Assembly: GCA_943330235.2 (NCBI GenBank)
Contig: CALQGY020000001.1
Span: 1-64,000 of the forward strand
Source of the DNA: Candidatus Kuenenia stuttgartensis
GTDB lineage: Bacteria > Gemmatimonadota > Gemmatimonadetes > Gemmatimonadales > Gemmatimonadaceae
DNA: 64,000 bases
Direction: 5' to 3'
The position numbers and the translations under genes were made by a program. Under the pieces are notes generated by a model. That model had not been told where the DNA came from and made no database searches. It was given only the letters and a program-made list of their open reading frames with translations. Position 1 is the first letter of the stretch. Each line of letters opens with the position of its first letter. Below, one piece after another: positions 28,354-36,793 of the stretch.

Positions 28354-29288
28354 TGACCAGCATTCCCGTCGATCCGCACGGCGGGGCGCCGACGCCGGTT
28401 CCGCCCGTGAAATCCGAGCCATCGCTGTCGCGTGATCTCGTCACGCTGACGAAGCCGCGCATCATTTCGCTGCTCCTGGTCACCACCATTGCGCCCATGT
28501 ACGCCGCCGGTTCGCCCTCGTGGCTGACGGTGCTGCTGGTGACCATCGGCGGATACCTCATGGCCGGCGGCGCGAACGCCGTGAACATGTACCTCGACCA
28601 TGACATCGATGATGTCATGGCCCGCACGCGCCTGCGCCCCATTCCCAGCGGTCGCATGTCGCGGCAGCAGGTGCTGGCCTTCGGTGTCGCCTGCGCGGCG
28701 TTCGCCACGTGGTTGCTGGCGCAATTTGTGAACGTGCTCACGGCCGGACTCGCGCTCGCCGGGTTCTACTTCTACGTCTTCATCTACACGCGCTGGCTCA
28801 AGCGCTCGTCGCCGCAGAACATCGTCATTGGCGGAGCGGCCGGTGCGTTCCCGCCGTTAGTGGGCTGGGCCGCCGTCACCGGATCGCTGGATATCTCGGC
28901 GCTCTGCCTCTTTCTGATCGTGTTCTACTGGACACCGCCGCACTTCTGGGCGCTGGCCCTGCTCAAGCAGGTGGACTACGGGCGCGCCAAGGTGCCTATG
29001 GCGCCGCTCGTGTGGGGCGAGGCGGAAACGATGAACCAGATGATCTGGTACACCGTCATTCTCATCGTCCTCACGCTGCTCCCAGTACTGTTCGGCGCGT
29101 TCGGCTTCACGTACCTCATCTCGGCCGTAGTCCTGAACATCCTGCTGATGCGCGGCGTGCTCCGCATCCGCAGCGCCGCCAACGCCGGTCAGCCGTGGAC
29201 CGGCCCCGCGTGGTGGGTCTACAAGTACACGTTGCTGTATCTGGCGCTGTTGTTCCTGGCCATGGCAATCGATCGGGCCATTGGCTGA
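28353..29288 (+). CDS. ctaB: Protoheme IX farnesyltransferase (CtaB/COX10, UbiA family)
   Basis: LVTLTKPRIISLLLVTTIAPMYAAG...GGANAVNMYLDHDIDDVMARTRLRPIPSGRMS...IVIGGAAGAFPPLVGWAAVTG; stop/start overlap with ctaA. Confidence 0.95.
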   Translation: MTSIPVDPHGGAPTPVPPVKSEPSLSRDLVTLTKPRIISLLLVTTIAPMYAAGSPSWLTVLLVTIGGYLMAGGANAVNMYLDHDIDDVMARTRLRPIPSGRMSRQQVLAFGVACAAFATWLLAQFVNVLTAGLALAGFYFYVFIYTRWLKRSSPQNIVIGGAAGAFPPLVGWAAVTGSLDISALCLFLIVFYWTPPHFWALALLKQVDYGRAKVPMAPLVWGEAETMNQMIWYTVILIVLTLLPVLFGAFGFTYLISAVVLNILLMRGVLRIRSAANAGQPWTGPAWWVYKYTLLYLALLFLAMAIDRAIG

Positions 29289-29304
29289 AGAACGGTCCGG
29301 GAAC

Positions 29305-29410
29305 GGCGACGACGTTATAGGCGAAAAGGTGAACGGTGATCGGTTAACGCGCGTTGATTGGGCACGTTTCACTGATCACCGTTCACTTTTTCGCTCATAA
29401 CGTCGTCGCC
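29305..29410. repeat. Long imperfect inverted repeat filling a convergent intergenic gap (possible bidirectional terminator)
   Basis: Left arm 29305-29341 GGCGACGACGTTATAGGCGAAAAGGTGAACGGTGATC; right arm 29374-29410 GATCACCGTTCACTTTTTCGCTCATAACGTCGTCGCC; 34/37 complementary by hand count. Confidence 0.9.
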
Positions 29411-29413
29411 GTC

Positions 29414-30349
29414 CTACTCCTCGAATTTCATCGTGATTTTCGTATCCACGCCCGACGTCACCCGCAGCACGTGCGTGCGCACGCCGAGTTTTTCCTGCCA
29501 CACCACCAGCGTGTAGCGACCGGGCGGCACCGTCTCGAAGTGGAAACGTCCGTCCGGCTCCGTGATCGCGACGAAGGGATGCGCCGACGCGACAACAAAC
29601 GCGCGAACCCACGGATGGAGATCGTCCCGCACGGCAATCAGTCCCGCCGTGGCGGCGATCGCCTCGGAGGGAACGACCTGACCGGCGTCGTTGAAGAACA
29701 GCGTCGCCCGTACGCGCATCGGCGGGGGCACCTCCGCGAAGCGGAGCCTGGACATCATGGCATCGCGTGAGGTCACCATGAGCGTGCCGCCTACCGCCAT
29801 GCGCTGCACGCGGGGATCGAGCTGGCAACGGTCGAGGGTCAGTTCCGCCCGACGCGGCGCGTCCTGCACCGGCCCCGCCTCGACGCCCAGCAGCCAGACC
29901 ACCGCATTGCCGACGCCCCCATCGCGCGACGGCAGTGGCGAGTCGGTGAAGGGCTTGCAGACGGCCAGATCGTGCGTGGGGGTGATCACGGTATCACCGT
30001 TGGCGACCTTCGCCGATTCGACGCGGCCACTGATCGTCCCCGCGTGCAGCATCGCGGTGTCGCGCGTCGGTCTATACACCGCACCCTCGCCGTTACTGGC
30101 CTGACCTAGCGCGCCGAGGGTGCTATCGCGCGCGGTGCCGGCGGCCGGCGCCCTCGGGGCCGCGGTGTCGCGGCCCCCAAGTTCGCCGGGAACATCAGCA
30201 ATCCGCCCACCCGACGCCGGCGGGTCGGCGCGTTCGCGGCTACACGCGACGAGACTGCCGAGGCTCCCAAGCGCGAGGAGCACGCACCACGTGAAACAAC
30301 GAGAGACGTGTCGGACGGTCACACCGGTGCGCTGGACGGAAAGGCGCAC
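29414..30349 (-). CDS. Predicted lipoprotein with carboxypeptidase-regulatory-like/cupredoxin-like C-terminal region
   Basis: N-terminal LLALGSLGSLVACS lipobox; C-terminal ITEPDGRFHFETVPPGRYTLVVWQEKLGVRTHVLRVTSG typical of a carboxypeptidase-regulatory-like beta domain. Confidence 0.6.
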   Translation of the reverse strand: MRLSVQRTGVTVRHVSRCFTWCVLLALGSLGSLVACSRERADPPASGGRIADVPGELGGRDTAAPRAPAAGTARDSTLGALGQASNGEGAVYRPTRDTAMLHAGTISGRVESAKVANGDTVITPTHDLAVCKPFTDSPLPSRDGGVGNAVVWLLGVEAGPVQDAPRRAELTLDRCQLDPRVQRMAVGGTLMVTSRDAMMSRLRFAEVPPPMRVRATLFFNDAGQVVPSEAIAATAGLIAVRDDLHPWVRAFVVASAHPFVAITEPDGRFHFETVPPGRYTLVVWQEKLGVRTHVLRVTSGVDTKITMKFEE

Positions 30350-30353
30350 TCGG

Positions 30354-31538
30354 TCAGACGACGATCAAATCGCGCTGCGGCGCGCCGCTCGGCGTCACGA
30401 GCAACGCCTCGTCACCGACGAAGCAGTTCACTTCGCTCCGCACACCCAGCTCGCCGGGGATGTAGATCCCGGGCTCGATCGAAAACCCGACGCCCGGAAT
30501 GAGCAGCCGGTCATCACGCGATTCGAGGTTATCGATTTGCGGACCCGACCCATGCAGCTCGCGCGAGTCGATGCTGTGTCCCGTGCGGTGCCAGAACTGC
30601 GGTCCGAAGCCGCGCGCCGTGATGACCGCACGCGCCGCATCGTCCGCTTCACCGCCATGTACCGGCGCGCCGGCGGCGATCCGTGCCGTCAAGAGGTCAA
30701 GCGCCGCATCACGGGCGTCACGCACCGCCTCCCAAATCGTGACCGCGCGCGCAGAGGGCGCCCCGATGGAGCCCATCCACGTCTGGTCGGCATACACACC
30801 GCCCGACTGCTCGCGGGCCCACAAATCCACCAGCAGCAGATCCCCCTGCACAATGACGCGAGGCGTCGCCGCGGAGGGCGCGTAGTGCGGGTTGGCCGCA
30901 TTTTCCGAGGCGGCCACGTCGGGGCCGTGATCGGTGGTCAGCCCCGCACGCGCGAACGCATCGAGAATGCGCTGCTGCAGGACGTGTTCCTCGATAGGCG
31001 TCCCGGCGGCCACCATGGCTCCCGCATGTGCGATGGCCTCGAGCGCGATGGCCTTGATATGCTCCGCGGCCCGCAGATGGGACGCGAGCTGCGGCGCGGT
31101 CCAGGTGGCGTACACATGCGAGACCAAGTCGGCCGAACTGACCACCGTCGCACCGGTTGCCCGCACCATTTCCAGCACGCCCGCCGGAATACGATCGAGA
31201 TACGGAATGGCGTCGCCGGCGGAGTATTCCATCGCCACGCGCTTGCCCGCGACCAGCGCGTGCAGCTCATGCTCCAGCGCCTGCCACCCACTGTAGACGC
31301 GCAACGGCCACGCGGTCGGCCACTGGGCCCACGGCCCCGGCTCGATCGCGTGCTGGATGCCAATCGGCGTCCCCTCACGCGGAATGAACGCGAAGACGCG
31401 ACGCGACACGAGGCCGTCGAAACCCAGCAGCCCATGCGCGATCGCATTGGTGCCGCGGAAATCGTACAGCAGCCAGCCATCAAGCCCGGCGTCGGCGATC
31501 AGACGCTGCAGGCGGGGGAGCATGTCAGGAGTCAGCAT
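30354..31538 (-). CDS. M24-family metallopeptidase (Xaa-Pro aminopeptidase-like)
   Basis: GDLLLVDLWAREQSGGVYADQTWMGSIG...FWHRTGHSIDSRELHGSGPQID...DRLLIPGVGFSIEPGIYIPGELGVRSEVNCFV. Confidence 0.85.
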   Translation of the reverse strand: MLTPDMLPRLQRLIADAGLDGWLLYDFRGTNAIAHGLLGFDGLVSRRVFAFIPREGTPIGIQHAIEPGPWAQWPTAWPLRVYSGWQALEHELHALVAGKRVAMEYSAGDAIPYLDRIPAGVLEMVRATGATVVSSADLVSHVYATWTAPQLASHLRAAEHIKAIALEAIAHAGAMVAAGTPIEEHVLQQRILDAFARAGLTTDHGPDVAASENAANPHYAPSAATPRVIVQGDLLLVDLWAREQSGGVYADQTWMGSIGAPSARAVTIWEAVRDARDAALDLLTARIAAGAPVHGGEADDAARAVITARGFGPQFWHRTGHSIDSRELHGSGPQIDNLESRDDRLLIPGVGFSIEPGIYIPGELGVRSEVNCFVGDEALLVTPSGAPQRDLIVV

Positions 31539-31593
31539 GAGCGGCGAGGCGAGAGGACAAGCAACCAGCGGAATCGATCAGCGGCACCAACGA

Positions 31594-32277
31594 TCAGCGG
31601 CGACGCCACTCGGCGCGCCACTGACACTGCGCATCGCCACGCGAGCGGCACAACACATGTTCGACCGACCCGTCGGCGTCGGCCAACACATGCAACGCCT
31701 CGCGAAAGGCGGCCTCGTACAGTCCGCACCCGGCGCCGCGCGGCGCCGCATCGGCGGACACCGGCGCGGTCACTTCGAGCAGCAACGAGCTCCCATGACG
31801 GACGAGGGTGGCATCCATGTAGCGCTTCGCGATGTGCCGCAAATGCCGCAGCGCGATGGGGCGCCCGATGAGGGCGGGCAGCGAGCGCGCGGCCGTACGA
31901 CTCGCCGCACCGATGGTGGCGATCGATGCCCGTGCCCACCGACGGCCGGCCTCGCGAAACGCCAAGTCCGCGTCGGGACGTCGGCCAATGAGTCGCGCCA
32001 GCGCCAGCACTTCGTCGTACGTCACCCGCTGTTGCCGGCGCACGGCGTCTTGATAGCGCCGAATCTGCAACAGGACCGTCTCGCTCAGCCCGAGCCGCTT
32101 GTTGCGCAGCTCATGCACCAGCTCGGCATCAAGCTCCGCTTCCGGCGTGTCGATGGCCTTCACGGCCTCCAACAGGGCCAGGGGCAGACGTGCGTCAAGC
32201 AGGCCACCGGCGAGCGCGAGCGCCGGCATGCCGTGGGTCGCAGCCCGCGTTCCTAAGTCATCAGTCAGGGAAGACAC
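31594..32277 (-). CDS. Hypothetical protein with V4R-like C-terminal pattern
   Basis: C-terminus GCGLYEAAFREALHVLADADGSVEHVLCRSRGDAQCQWRAEW resembles the V4R end pattern (G..YL..C...GD..C.W). Start uncertain (GTG at 32277 proposed). Confidence 0.45.
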   Translation of the reverse strand: MSSLTDDLGTRAATHGMPALALAGGLLDARLPLALLEAVKAIDTPEAELDAELVHELRNKRLGLSETVLLQIRRYQDAVRRQQRVTYDEVLALARLIGRRPDADLAFREAGRRWARASIATIGAASRTAARSLPALIGRPIALRHLRHIAKRYMDATLVRHGSSLLLEVTAPVSADAAPRGAGCGLYEAAFREALHVLADADGSVEHVLCRSRGDAQCQWRAEWRRR

Positions 32278-32381
32278 AACTGGCGAAGCTAACGAGTCGC
32301 CGCCTACCGCAACAAGCGGCGCGTCCGTCTTTTCCGCTCGGAGGTGCACTCGTTTCGGTCGAGTGTGGTTCGGCGTGTGCC

Positions 32382-32437
32382 GATGGCCGCGACGCGATGG
32401 CCGCGACGCGACGGCCGCGACGCGATGGCCGCGACGC
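32382..32437. repeat. 14-bp tandem repeat x4 (GATGGCCGCGACGC)
   Basis: gatggccgcgacgc x2, gacggccgcgacgc, gatggccgcgacgc, in the divergent upstream region. Confidence 0.92.
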
Positions 32438-32573
32438 ATGCAGGTCACGCGATGTCGTCTATTGCGCGCCCGTGGTCCCGACTGCAGCGTGCGGATATGT
32501 CGTCATGATCGCCGAGCCCGGTGGTCCCGCCCCCAGCGTTCCGTTTACTCCTTCTTCGCGAGCTCGTCCCGAC

Positions 32574-32822
32574 GTGAGTCGCTGTGTCCACGTTCAACGG
32601 CACCTTGAGGCAACGGCGCCCGGGCCCGCTCCAGACCATGCGCAACCGATCTGGATTCGCGCACACCTGCAGGCGTGCCGTCAGTGCCGAGAGGAGCGCC
32701 TCGAGCGCGCTATGCTGACCCGCGTGAAGGCCGCGGCCAACGGCGAGGCGCTGACGGGCTGCGCGAGCGTCGCCCTCCGGGCACGCGTGAAGCACATCTT
32801 CGCACGCGCCCTCTCCCGCTGA
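32574..32822 (+). CDS. Small putative zinc-finger (anti-sigma-like) protein
   Basis: GTG start; VQRHLEA...RAHLQACRQCREERLERA resembles HxxxCxxC zf-HC2; small and uncertain. Confidence 0.35.
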   Translation: MSRCVHVQRHLEATAPGPAPDHAQPIWIRAHLQACRQCREERLERAMLTRVKAAANGEALTGCASVALRARVKHIFARALSR

Positions 32823-32846
32823 GCGCCGCACCAAGCACGCGCCGGC

Positions 32847-33665
32847 ATGCACGACATCGCTCCGTGGTCAGTCGCGATCCTACTCACCGCGGCTATCGTC
32901 ATCGCCGCATGGCGTAGCGGCAGCCTTGCCGGGAATGGCGCGGTCGCGGCGCTGCTGATTGGCCTGGTCGCGCTCCGCGTCCAGTGGAGCTGGGGCGCGT
33001 TTCTTCTCGCCTGGTTTGTGCTCGCGAGCCTCCTCTCCAGAATCGGGCGAGCGCGCAAAGCGGTCCGAACGGCCGGCGTCGTCGCCAAAGGCGATCGGCG
33101 TGACGCCCGCCAGGTGCTCGCGAACGGCGGCGTGTTCGCGCTCTGCGGCGCCGGGGTATATAGCGCCCTCGCCATCGGATTCCCCGCCGACACCACCGTG
33201 CTCACGACCGCCGCCGCCGCGGCCCTCGCCGCGGCCGGTGCGGACACCTGGGCCACCGAAGTCGGGACGCTCGTGGGCGGTACCCCGTGGTCCGTTCGAG
33301 AGGCCCGACGCGTCCCAGTTGGCACGTCAGGCGCGATCACCGCCAGCGGCACGCTCGGCGCGCTCTTCGGTGGCGTGGCCATCGCCGGCATCGCGGTGGC
33401 CGTCGGCATGCTGCCAGCGGCCAACGTCATCGCGGTCGCCATCGGCGGATTTGTCGGGGCGTTGGCCGATACGGTCGTTGGCGCGTGGTGGCAGGAGCAG
33501 CGCACATGCGCCGCCTGTGGACAGTCCACGGAGTGTCTCGTGCACCGCTGCGGCGCGACCACGGTTCGGGTGCGCGGCGTGGCGGGACTCGACAATGACC
33601 TCGTGAATGGGATCTGCACGGTCGTCGGGGCCGCCGTCGCGACCGCGATCGCCCTCGCGCGCTAA
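32847..33665 (+). CDS. DUF92 family membrane protein (VTE6-related family)
   Basis: RIGRARKAVRTAGVVAKGDRRDARQVLANGGVFALCG...AAAGADTWATEVGTLVGGTPWSVREARRVPVGTSGAITASGTLGALFGG. Confidence 0.85.
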   Translation: MHDIAPWSVAILLTAAIVIAAWRSGSLAGNGAVAALLIGLVALRVQWSWGAFLLAWFVLASLLSRIGRARKAVRTAGVVAKGDRRDARQVLANGGVFALCGAGVYSALAIGFPADTTVLTTAAAAALAAAGADTWATEVGTLVGGTPWSVREARRVPVGTSGAITASGTLGALFGGVAIAGIAVAVGMLPAANVIAVAIGGFVGALADTVVGAWWQEQRTCAACGQSTECLVHRCGATTVRVRGVAGLDNDLVNGICTVVGAAVATAIALAR

Positions 33666-33741
33666 ACGTCTGGGCCGGCTCCCGAACACGTCACGGCCCG
33701 TTCGGGATCGGTTCGTGCGATTTCGGCGTTAAGTTCTTCGT

Positions 33742-35076
33742 ATGACTGACGCCACGCTCCCCCGTGCCACGCAAGTGCTCATTGTCGGAGGCGGTCCTGC
33801 GGGCTCGTCGACCGCGTGGCACTGCGCGACGCTCGGGCTGGACGTGCTGCTCCTCGACCGCGCGCAGTTCCCGCGCGCGAAACCCTGCGCCGAGTACGTG
33901 AGCCCAGAGGGCGCCCGCATTCTCTCGGCGATGGGCGCCCTCGAGACCCTCGAAGCCGCGGCCGCGCCACTCAGTGGCATGGTCGTGCATGCCCCCTCTG
34001 GCGACCGTATCCACGGCGAATTTGTCGCACAGCATGGATTCCGCGGCTTCCGCGATCGCGGGCTGGGCATTCGCCGCGAAGTCCTCGATACCGTGCTGCT
34101 CGACCGCGCGCGCGCCGCGGGCGTGCAGGTCGTCGAAGGCGCCAAGATCGACGATGTGCTGCGGGATCACACCGGACGGGCCTGCGGCGTCCGCGTGCGT
34201 ACGAGCGCAGGTCTGAGCGATCTGACCGCGTCGTTGGTCATCGGCGCGGATGGGCTGCGTTCGGTCGTCTCACGACGCCTCGGCCTCGCGCACGTGTCGC
34301 GCTGGCCGCGGCGCGTCGCGTTCGTCGCGCACTATCGCGGCGTCAGCGGGGTGGGTGCGCTGGGAGAGATGCACGTCGCGGCCGACGGGTATGTCGGACT
34401 CGCGGCCGTCGGTGATGGGATCACGAATGTGGCGCTGGTGGTGCCGGTGGCTCAGGCACGCGAGATGACCGGTTCCCCCGAGGCGTTCCTCACCGCGTGG
34501 CTGGCCCGCCGCGAGACGCTGGCGCCCCGCTTTGCGCTCGCGGAACGCGTGTCGCCGGTCCGCGCCACCGGCCCCTTCGCGTCGCGCGCGAAGCGCCCCT
34601 ACAGCGCCGGTGCGGCGCTGGTGGGCGACGCCGCCGACTTCTACGACCCATTCACCGGCGAGGGGATCTTCGCCGCCCTGCGCGGCGGCGAGCTGCTGGC
34701 GCCCTTCGCAGCCGACGCGGTGCACGCGTCGTCGCGCGGTGACGCCGCCGCCGAACGCCGAGCGCTGGCGGCCTACGCCCGTGCGCGGCACGACACCTTC
34801 GCCGGCAAATGGCGTGTCGAAAAACTCATCGGCACCGCCGTCGCCGTTCCCGCGTTGATGAATGCAGCCGCTCGCGTGCTTGGGCGCGATCGCACCCTCG
34901 CGGATTTGCTCATCGGCGTCACGGGCGACTTTGTCCCGGCCTCCGCGGTCCTGTCCCCTCGCACGCTCCTGCGGGTGGCCGTCGGTATCGCGGGCGCGTT
35001 GATACGCGGGGCGGCGCACGCCGCCCCAGTCCTTCCGAATTCCCCGTCTGCCTCTCGGCATGCCCATAGATCCTGA
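33742..35076 (+). CDS. FAD-dependent oxidoreductase, geranylgeranyl-reductase/FixC-like
   Basis: VLIVGGGPAGSSTAWHCATLGLDVLLLDRAQFPRAKPCAEYVSPEGARIL...ALVGDAADFYDPFTGEGIFAALRGGELLA. Confidence 0.85.
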   Translation: MTDATLPRATQVLIVGGGPAGSSTAWHCATLGLDVLLLDRAQFPRAKPCAEYVSPEGARILSAMGALETLEAAAAPLSGMVVHAPSGDRIHGEFVAQHGFRGFRDRGLGIRREVLDTVLLDRARAAGVQVVEGAKIDDVLRDHTGRACGVRVRTSAGLSDLTASLVIGADGLRSVVSRRLGLAHVSRWPRRVAFVAHYRGVSGVGALGEMHVAADGYVGLAAVGDGITNVALVVPVAQAREMTGSPEAFLTAWLARRETLAPRFALAERVSPVRATGPFASRAKRPYSAGAALVGDAADFYDPFTGEGIFAALRGGELLAPFAADAVHASSRGDAAAERRALAAYARARHDTFAGKWRVEKLIGTAVAVPALMNAAARVLGRDRTLADLLIGVTGDFVPASAVLSPRTLLRVAVGIAGALIRGAAHAAPVLPNSPSASRHAHRS

Positions 35077-35536
35077 ACTGTTTCGCGCCGTGCTCGGGCG
35101 CTTCGCCACCGGCATCACCGTCATCACCGCCCGCGACCTCGACGGGCGCGATCACGGCATGACGGTCAGCGCGTTTTCCTCGCTCAGCCTCAGTCCGCCG
35201 CTGGTCCTCATGTGCATCGGCAACGAGGCCACCATGGCTCCGGTCATGCGCACGGCGGACACCTTCGCGGTGTCGGTGCTTGGCGACGACCAGGAAGCAC
35301 TCAGCCGCCGCTTCTCGGGCCGCCTTGACGACCGGTTCGCCGATCTCACGGTGGATCGCGGCCCGCTCGGCAATGCGTGGCTCAACGACGCGCTCGCCAC
35401 GATGGAATGCCGCATCGTGGCGCGCCATCCGGCTGGTGATCACGTCATCGTCGTGGGCGAAGTGCACGCCGGCGCCACGCGCGATGGACGCCCCCTGCTC
35501 TACTACCGCGGCGGCTACGCGCATCTCGAACGCTGA
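35060..35536 (+). CDS. Flavin reductase-like FMN-binding protein
   Basis: LFRAVLGRFATGITVITARDLDGRDHGMTVSAFSSLSLSPPLVLMCIGNEA; overlaps upstream CDS by 17 nt. Confidence 0.9.
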   Translation: MPIDPELFRAVLGRFATGITVITARDLDGRDHGMTVSAFSSLSLSPPLVLMCIGNEATMAPVMRTADTFAVSVLGDDQEALSRRFSGRLDDRFADLTVDRGPLGNAWLNDALATMECRIVARHPAGDHVIVVGEVHAGATRDGRPLLYYRGGYAHLER

Positions 35537-36245
35537 CCGTCCGTTCACGCCGGCACGCCGACGCGGTCACGAGATTCTCGATGACCCGTCGCACGACCCG
35601 GCGCTCGCCGAGCGCTCGTTGCGCGATGTGGCACTGGCCAACCGACTGTTCGGCGGCCGGCGCGCCATCGTGCGCGAAGTGCTCGGTGTTCTGAACAGGG
35701 CTCCCGCCCCAGCCACCCTCTCGCTGCTCGATATCGGCACGGGGCTGGGCGACATCCCGGCCGACGCCGCCCGCCGCGCACGCGCACACGGGCGGACGCT
35801 CACGACCATCGGCTTCGAACTCGCACCGACGCTGGCGCACGCCGCGCACGCGCAGTGCACGTACGCCGTCGCCGGTGATGCGATGACGCTGCCGTTCGCT
35901 GACGCCAGTGTGGACATCATCACCTGCTCGCAGGTGCTGCACCACTTCGAGGATGGCCCGGCGGCACAGCTGCTGCGCGAATGCACGCGTGTGGCACGGC
36001 ACGCCGTCATCATCGGCGATCTGCGGCGCAGTTGGCTGGCCGTGGCCGGGCTCTGGCTTTCCTCGTTCGCGCTGGGCTTTCATCCCGTCAGCCGTCACGA
36101 CGGTGTCGTCTCCATTCTTCGCGGCTATACCCGTCGCGATCTGGACGCATTGATCACACGCGCCACCGGACAGCGCGCAACGGTACGTCACGCGCTCGGC
36201 TGGCGCGTGACCGCCGTCTGGCATCCGCACTCCACCGTAGCCTGA
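35520..36245 (+). CDS. Class I SAM-dependent methyltransferase
   Basis: LSLLDIGTGLGDIPADAARRARAHGRTLTTIGFELAP...AGDAMTLPFADASVDIITCSQVLHHFEDG. Start codon approximate. Confidence 0.82.
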   Translation, partial: RISNADRPFTPARRRGHEILDDPSHDPALAERSLRDVALANRLFGGRRAIVREVLGVLNRAPAPATLSLLDIGTGLGDIPADAARRARAHGRTLTTIGFELAPTLAHAAHAQCTYAVAGDAMTLPFADASVDIITCSQVLHHFEDGPAAQLLRECTRVARHAVIIGDLRRSWLAVAGLWLSSFALGFHPVSRHDGVVSILRGYTRRDLDALITRATGQRATVRHALGWRVTAVWHPHSTVA

Positions 36246-36256
36246 GGGCTCCACCC

Positions 36257-36793
36257 ATGTCATCTCCCGTGCACGCGTTTGCCCTTGGCGATCTGCCGAC
36301 CGATCGACTCATGAAGACGGTGGACGAGCGACTCGTGCGGGCGCCGCTTGCGCGCATCTTCGAGATCGCGCGCGAGGTGGAGCATTGGCCCGCGTATCTC
36401 GCGCATTATCGCTTCGTCCGCTTTCGCGAGCGACGCGCCGACGGCGGCGGCATCGTGGAGATGGCGGCCAACCGGCCGTTTGGCGCCGTGAACTGGCCCA
36501 CCTGGTGGCTGTCGGAAATGGCGGTCAATCACGAGGTGCCGTGGGTACGTTACCGACACATCGGCGGCGTCACGACCGGCATGGATGTCGAATGGAATTT
36601 CACGGAAACGCCTGAGGGCACCATGACGCGCATCATTCACGTGTGGAACGGCCCGTCCTGGCCGGTAGTTGGCGCGTTCGCGGCCACGCAGATCATCGGT
36701 CCCGTGTTCGTGCATGGCATCGCGTCGCGCACGCTGGAAGGATTGGCGCGCGCCGCTGAACGGACGCCCCAGCACACGGGGACGCGCGCATGA
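36257..36793 (+). CDS. SRPBCC-family protein (polyketide cyclase/dehydrase-like)
   Basis: [41 protein letters not shown]...[31 protein letters not shown]; overlaps the KAS gene by 4 nt. Confidence 0.8.
   Translation: MSSPVHAFALGDLPTDRLMKTVDERLVRAPLARIFEIAREVEHWPAYLAHYRFVRFRERRADGGGIVEMAANRPFGAVNWPTWWLSEMAVNHEVPWVRYRHIGGVTTGMDVEWNFTETPEGTMTRIIHVWNGPSWPVVGAFAATQIIGPVFVHGIASRTLEGLARAAERTPQHTGTRA

Noticed and set aside
29305-29410. Possible insertion-sequence or MITE remnant
   Set aside because: Inverted arms suggest it, but I see no target-site duplication or transposase; kept as a repeat/terminator-like element instead.
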